DNA of 8,913 nt from an uncultured Coprococcus sp. (lineage in GTDB: Bacteria; Bacillota_A; Clostridia; Lachnospirales; Lachnospiraceae): the NCBI GenBank assembly GCA_900767685.1, contig CAAGAB010000153.1, positions 1 to 8,913 of the forward strand. Direction: 5' to 3'. Shown here in pieces: positions 6,360-8,913 of the stretch (position 1 is the stretch's first letter; each line of letters starts with the position of its first letter). The notes under the pieces are model-generated. The model ran no database searches, had not been told where the DNA came from, and saw only the letters and a program-made list of their open reading frames with translations. Both the position numbers and the translations under genes were made by a program.

Positions 6360-7109
6360 TATACGAAAAGACAGTATCAAAGAGGCAACACAGGAAATGC
6401 TGCTGAACAGACAAAGGAGAATGTCACGGTATGTGAGAATGGTCACACACCGGCGAATGAGTGGGTGATCAAGCGATATGCCAGATTCAATTCAGATGGT
6501 GAAAGGGTAAAGCTATGCAAGGCATTTACACCACAGGTCCAGGTCACAGACAGTAATGGAAAGAAGATAGCGGCATCTAATTATACGGTGAGGTATTATG
6601 ACAATGTATGGCCGGGAAGAGCTGTTGCCAAAGTCATATTTAAAGGCAATTACAGGGGAACGATTGAACGTGGTTTTAAGATATATCTTGGCAAGGTAAC
6701 CCTTATAAAGGTGGAGAATACTGCATGGGGAACAAGAATGGTCTGGTCAACACCCGGAAACAGATCATATGCATACCAAATATATAGAAGCATAAATGGC
6801 GGAAAGTATGAATTGCTGTTTACATCGATGGGGGGAGGCGGAAGTTTCCTAGATCAACATGCGAAAACTCCCGGGGTTAAGTACACATATAAGGTAGATG
6901 TAATATGTTATCCATATGGGGATGATGTATATGGCTCGGCGAGTATGACGCCACCAAAGTCAGTTGTGTGTAAAGAGAAACGGCTCTCCACTCCATCTGT
7001 AACAAATACCTCAAAGGGCGTAAAGGTATCGTGGAAATGGGTTCCATATGCCACGCACTACGAGGTGAGGGGATCAGGTTATAAGGATAGCGTGTTGAGA
7101 ACAAGGTAA
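6360..7109 (+). pseudogene. Relic of a secreted Ig-like/fibronectin-III repeat protein
   Basis: The frame is open from 6360, just after TAA at 6357-6359, to TAA at 7107-7109, but contains no ATG start with a ribosome site and no signal peptide. The first possible start, GTG6465, lacks a Shine-Dalgarno and would cut into similar sequence, since CENGHTPANEWV is encoded in frame at about 6432-6467. From GTG6465 the frame would encode 214 residues. The product then shows a beta-sandwich repeat (YTVRYYDN, KVIFKGNYRGT), a near-complete fibronectin-III-like domain (from TLIKVENT through KYTYKVDV), and the first strands of a second one (LSTPSVTNTSKGVKVSWKWV) that stops abruptly. This is the architecture of Lachnospiraceae cell-surface proteins missing both ends. 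A live short gene starting at GTG6465 is the alternative, but it would not be exported by a standard signal. Confidence 0.65.
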
Positions 7110-7151
7110 TGTTGTTGGAAGGAAATGAATCACAGATAGCGTAACAGTATA

Positions 7152-7200
7152 CAGATACGTTTTTTGATTAAAATAGCTGGAGCTATTCCAAACGTATCTG
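7152..7200. repeat. 49-bp nested palindrome across the merR stop codon
   Basis: Outer arms CAGATACGTTT (7152-7162) and AAACGTATCTG (7190-7200) are perfect 11-bp complements. Inside them AATAGCT (7172-7178) and AGCTATT (7181-7187) form a second perfect dyad with a 2-bp loop. The right half overlaps the last codons and the stop codon of the minus-strand regulator gene. On the minus strand the inner stem is followed by TTTTAATC, giving a weak terminator, and the outer stem has no T run. Confidence 0.55.
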
Positions 7201-8010
7201 CAACTCGATTATATATTCATTTTCATCGTTGGTTTCGTAATCATCAATATGGCACATTTCAATAGGGTCACCAGCTAATTGCAGCTGGTGGCTCTTTGCG
7301 TATTCATAGAGTTTTGGCAGCAGTTCTCTGGTTTTGGTTAGTGCGCCGCGGTATGTCAGAGAGATATACCTGCCCGCCGGGAGGGTGTAATTGCATTCCG
7401 TTCCCTCGATATATGGCGCGTAGAAGAACACATTCTTTGTACGGTAATATTTGGACTTGGGGTTACTGCCGGAAATATCCAGTGTGTAGCAGTCACAGGC
7501 TCCGATTGTGTCTATCTTGGTGTGGTGGCTCTGCATGTATTTTACTACGTAGTAAGACACGTAATCATCCGGGAGATTATCGTCTGTTACCATGACGCAT
7601 CCGCGGTCAGAAAACTCCTTGATCAGAACTTTCTCAAATGTATCCTGTGATGTCATGCTTCCGAGAGACGTGATGGTGTCAAGCCGGTTCTGTATGCTGT
7701 CCCTTGTGGCTTTGAGCTTGGCGATCTCCGAGTCGACCACATCAAGCTCAGTCTGCAGCAGGGATGTAGTACTCTCGACATTTCTGTCCTCATCGTATTC
7801 ACGGATCTGGTCAGTGGAGAAACTGAGTCCAAGCAGCTCACGGATAAGCGCAAGACGACGCACGTCATCGATGGTGTACATTCTGTAATTGTTCTCATTA
7901 TTTCTAACGGGATGCAGTATTCCAACTTTCTCGTAATATCTTATTGAATCTACCCCTATATCAAAAAGCTTAGACAGCTCCCCAATCTTGAAAGTATCTT
8001 TTCTCTTCAT
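7183..8010 (-). CDS. MerR-family transcriptional regulator with GyrI/BmrR-like effector domain (275 aa)
   Basis: A DNA-binding regulator that would twist a long-spacer or suboptimal promoter on binding a small ligand. The start ATG at 8010-8008 has GGAG 7 nt upstream on the minus strand; the frame extends to TTG at 8043, but without a site. Residues 6-75 are the winged helix-turn-helix (FKIGELSKLFDIGVDSIRYYEKVGIL, then YRMYTIDDVRRLALIRELL), matching the MerR consensus. Residues 80-112 form the dimerising coiled coil. Residues 125-275 resemble a GyrI-like ligand-binding module as in BmrR (VFFYAPYI at 194-201, PAGRYISLTYRG at 211-222). No metal-binding Cys pair typical of MerR/CueR is apparent, so an organic ligand is more likely. 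It is divergent from the [2Fe-2S]/FAD operon, the usual layout for a regulator and its target. The ligand is unknown. Confidence 0.9.
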   Translation of the reverse strand: MKRKDTFKIGELSKLFDIGVDSIRYYEKVGILHPVRNNENNYRMYTIDDVRRLALIRELLGLSFSTDQIREYDEDRNVESTTSLLQTELDVVDSEIAKLKATRDSIQNRLDTITSLGSMTSQDTFEKVLIKEFSDRGCVMVTDDNLPDDYVSYYVVKYMQSHHTKIDTIGACDCYTLDISGSNPKSKYYRTKNVFFYAPYIEGTECNYTLPAGRYISLTYRGALTKTRELLPKLYEYAKSHQLQLAGDPIEMCHIDDYETNDENEYIIELQIRLE

Positions 8011-8052
8011 AATATATCTCCAATTTCTGATCTTATATAACAAGCAAAACTC

Positions 8053-8081
8053 ATGTTAGCATGTGGTTATGCATAACTCAA
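8053..8081 (-). promoter_or_regulatory. Possible merR promoter with a 12-bp palindrome
   Basis: Read on the minus strand, TTGAGT (8081-8076) and TAACAT (8058-8053) are 17 bp apart, each four of six from consensus. A perfect 12-bp palindrome, GTTATGCATAAC (8066-8077), covers part of the spacer and the edge of the -35, where MerR-type regulators bind. The match is modest, and autoregulation is inference. Confidence 0.35.
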
Positions 8082-8418
8082 ATATTGCAGCCTGTCTATG
8101 TAGCGTGTACCTAATATGCCATGGTTTACTGATGTGTATTATGTTTACATGTCAGTATAGTAGCATATCGATTAATCAAATTCTATTTTCTTTGATATTA
8201 CTTTATAAAATTAAGCTGATATATATAGAAATCTTCACATCTTCCGAAATTTACAAAAACAAATCAAGCACATTGACTCTGGCATGATACAAGGGTTTAA
8301 CATTTCATCAAGTTAATAAAAAAAACAAAATAAAGTAGGACGAGTTATTGATATGACTGATAGCAGGAACATGAAGTATATGACGGCTCCGTCAGCAAGT
8401 CAAAAAGGAGGAATGGCT
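8082..8418. other. AT-rich divergent control region between merR and the oxidoreductase operon
   Basis: No convincing gene is present. A 74-codon frame at 8063-8287 has no ribosome site and a low-complexity, AT-driven product rich in I, S and L. The region carries a forward promoter candidate at 8273-8301 and, at its right end, the leader of the [2Fe-2S] gene. The in-frame ATG at 8353 has only a distant AGGA (8337-8340), so 8353-8418 is treated as untranslated. Confidence 0.5.
8273..8301 (+). promoter_or_regulatory. Promoter candidate of the [2Fe-2S]/FAD operon
   Basis: TTGACT (8273-8278, five of six) and TTTAAC (8296-8301, four of six) are separated by 17 bp. Start would be near 8308, giving a leader of about 110 nt. 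The 17-bp spacer is shorter than the 19-20 bp typical of MerR-activated promoters, which weakens the idea of direct MerR activation at this exact site. Confidence 0.45.
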
Positions 8419-8736
8419 ATGGATAGGATATTAACTCACCCGATACTGGGGGACACCCCGGAGGGCAGGCTGGTGAATTTTACATATGATGGACAGACAC
8501 TTCAGGGGATAGAGGGCGAGCCGATAGCGGCGGCGCTCAGAGTTGCGGGTGTCATGACACACAGATACACCAAGAAGAGACATGAGCCGCGAGGTGTATT
8601 CTGTGCTATAGGAAGATGTACGGACTGTGTCATGGTCGTAAATGGCAAACCAAATATAAGAACGTGCATCACTCCTTTGGAAGAGGGAATGGACGTGAGA
8701 ACGCAGTATGGTGCATCGGCAGAGAAGGATTTTTAG
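8419..8736 (+). CDS. [2Fe-2S]-binding subunit of an oxidoreductase, HcnA/SoxA-N-terminus-like (105 aa)
   Basis: A small iron-sulfur electron-transfer subunit. I place the start at ATG8419 because AGGAGG (8406-8411) sits 7 nt before it; ATG8413 is only 1 nt from the site, and ATG8353 would add 22 residues whose codons include the ribosome site. Cysteines C62, C67, C70 and C83 give C-x4-C-x2-C-x12-C, a plant-type [2Fe-2S] binding pattern. The blocks FTYDGQTLQGIEGEPIAAAL (21-40) and KRHEPRGVFCAIGRCTDC (53-70) match the about 100-residue beta-type subunit corresponding to the N-terminus of sarcosine oxidase alpha. The stop codon overlaps the ribosome site of the next gene, so the two are translated as an operon. 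Known relatives oxidise amines, imino acids or opines; the substrate here is not evident. Confidence 0.88.
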   Translation: MDRILTHPILGDTPEGRLVNFTYDGQTLQGIEGEPIAAALRVAGVMTHRYTKKRHEPRGVFCAIGRCTDCVMVVNGKPNIRTCITPLEEGMDVRTQYGASAEKDF

Positions 8737-8748
8737 GAGGTGACCGCT

Positions 8749-8913
8749 ATGATAGAGAGATATGATCTGATAGTGATAGGCGCAGGCCCGGCAGGACTTT
8801 CAGCTGCGATAGAGGCTGCGAAGAATGGGATGAAGCCGATAGTATTTGATGAGAACGCAAAGCCGGGCGGTCAGCTCTTCAAACAGATACATAAGTTCTT
8901 TGGATCAAAGGAA
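8749..8913 (+). CDS. FAD/NAD(P)-dependent oxidoreductase, partial (first 55 aa)
   Basis: The first 55 codons of a flavoprotein that runs off the window. AGGAGGTG (8735-8742) lies 6 nt before the ATG, and the gap to the upstream stop codon is 12 nt. The N-terminus is a Rossmann FAD-binding motif (DLIVIGAGPAGLSAAIEAAKNG, 6-27, with GxGxxG), an acidic residue ending strand 2 (VFDE, 32-35), and PGGQLFKQIHKFFGS (39-53), a block typical of the flavin subunit that partners small [2Fe-2S] proteins. It would transfer electrons between its substrate, FAD and the iron-sulfur subunit. The remainder, including any C-terminal Fe-S or BFD-like domain, lies outside. Confidence 0.9.
   Translation, partial: MIERYDLIVIGAGPAGLSAAIEAAKNGMKPIVFDENAKPGGQLFKQIHKFFGSKE

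Noticed and set aside
7296..7888. Plus-strand frames of 98-99 codons opposite the merR gene
   Set aside because: The minus-strand frame encodes a clear MerR protein over the same bases; the plus-strand products have biased composition and no start signals.
8063..8287. 74-codon plus-strand frame in the divergent intergenic region
   Set aside because: It has no ribosome site, begins within the candidate merR promoter, and its composition reflects AT-rich DNA.
1..8913. CRISPR array, insertion sequence or prophage
   Set aside because: No regularly spaced repeats, transposase, recombinase or phage structural genes are visible on either strand.

Overview
The window looks like chromosomal DNA of a low-to-mid GC Firmicute of class Clostridia, most likely a gut Lachnospiraceae. 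This is inferred from the strong AGGAGG ribosome sites, the codon use (many ATA, AGA and GGA codons), the tRNA-Val/tRNA-Leu cluster, and a fragment of a fibronectin-type-III/Ig-like surface protein of the kind common in that family. I cannot name the species.

Layout. 1-232: the end of a tRNA cluster, with tRNA-Val(TAC) cut by the window edge, a complete tRNA-Leu(TAA), and a clean intrinsic terminator. 233-710: a long non-coding stretch. Its first part is AT-rich with no gene; its second part holds two consecutive units, each a promoter followed closely by a strong terminator-like hairpin. 711-3588: a two-gene operon with an AtzA/TrzN-type amidohydrolase (probable N-heterocycle or nucleobase deaminase) and an NCS2 nucleobase permease. 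Together they read as an uptake-and-deamination module. A terminator closes it at about 3630-3675. 3676-6318: a monocistronic unit with a good extended -10 promoter, a perfect 18-bp inverted repeat at the predicted transcription start, a structured leader, a 773-residue protein with a TerD domain, and a terminator. 6328-7109: a relic of a secreted beta-sandwich repeat protein, apparently truncated at both ends. 7183-8010: a MerR-family regulator with a GyrI/BmrR-like effector domain, on the minus strand. 8011-8418: a divergent AT-rich control region. 8419-8913: the first two genes of an oxidoreductase operon, a 105-residue [2Fe-2S] protein and the start of a FAD oxidoreductase, in the manner of the multi-subunit sarcosine-oxidase-alpha/HcnA-HcnB family. 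The second is cut by the window end.

How the parts relate. The deaminase and permease probably act on one imported purine-like or triazine-like base. The MerR regulator is placed to control the divergent oxidoreductase operon, but its ligand and the oxidoreductase substrate cannot be read from the sequence. The TerD-domain gene stands alone, without the terC/terB/ATP-grasp neighbours of classical Ter loci. The points most worth a second look are the tandem promoter-hairpin leader upstream of the deaminase, the orphan long TerD protein with its palindrome at +1, and the nested palindrome across the merR stop codon.
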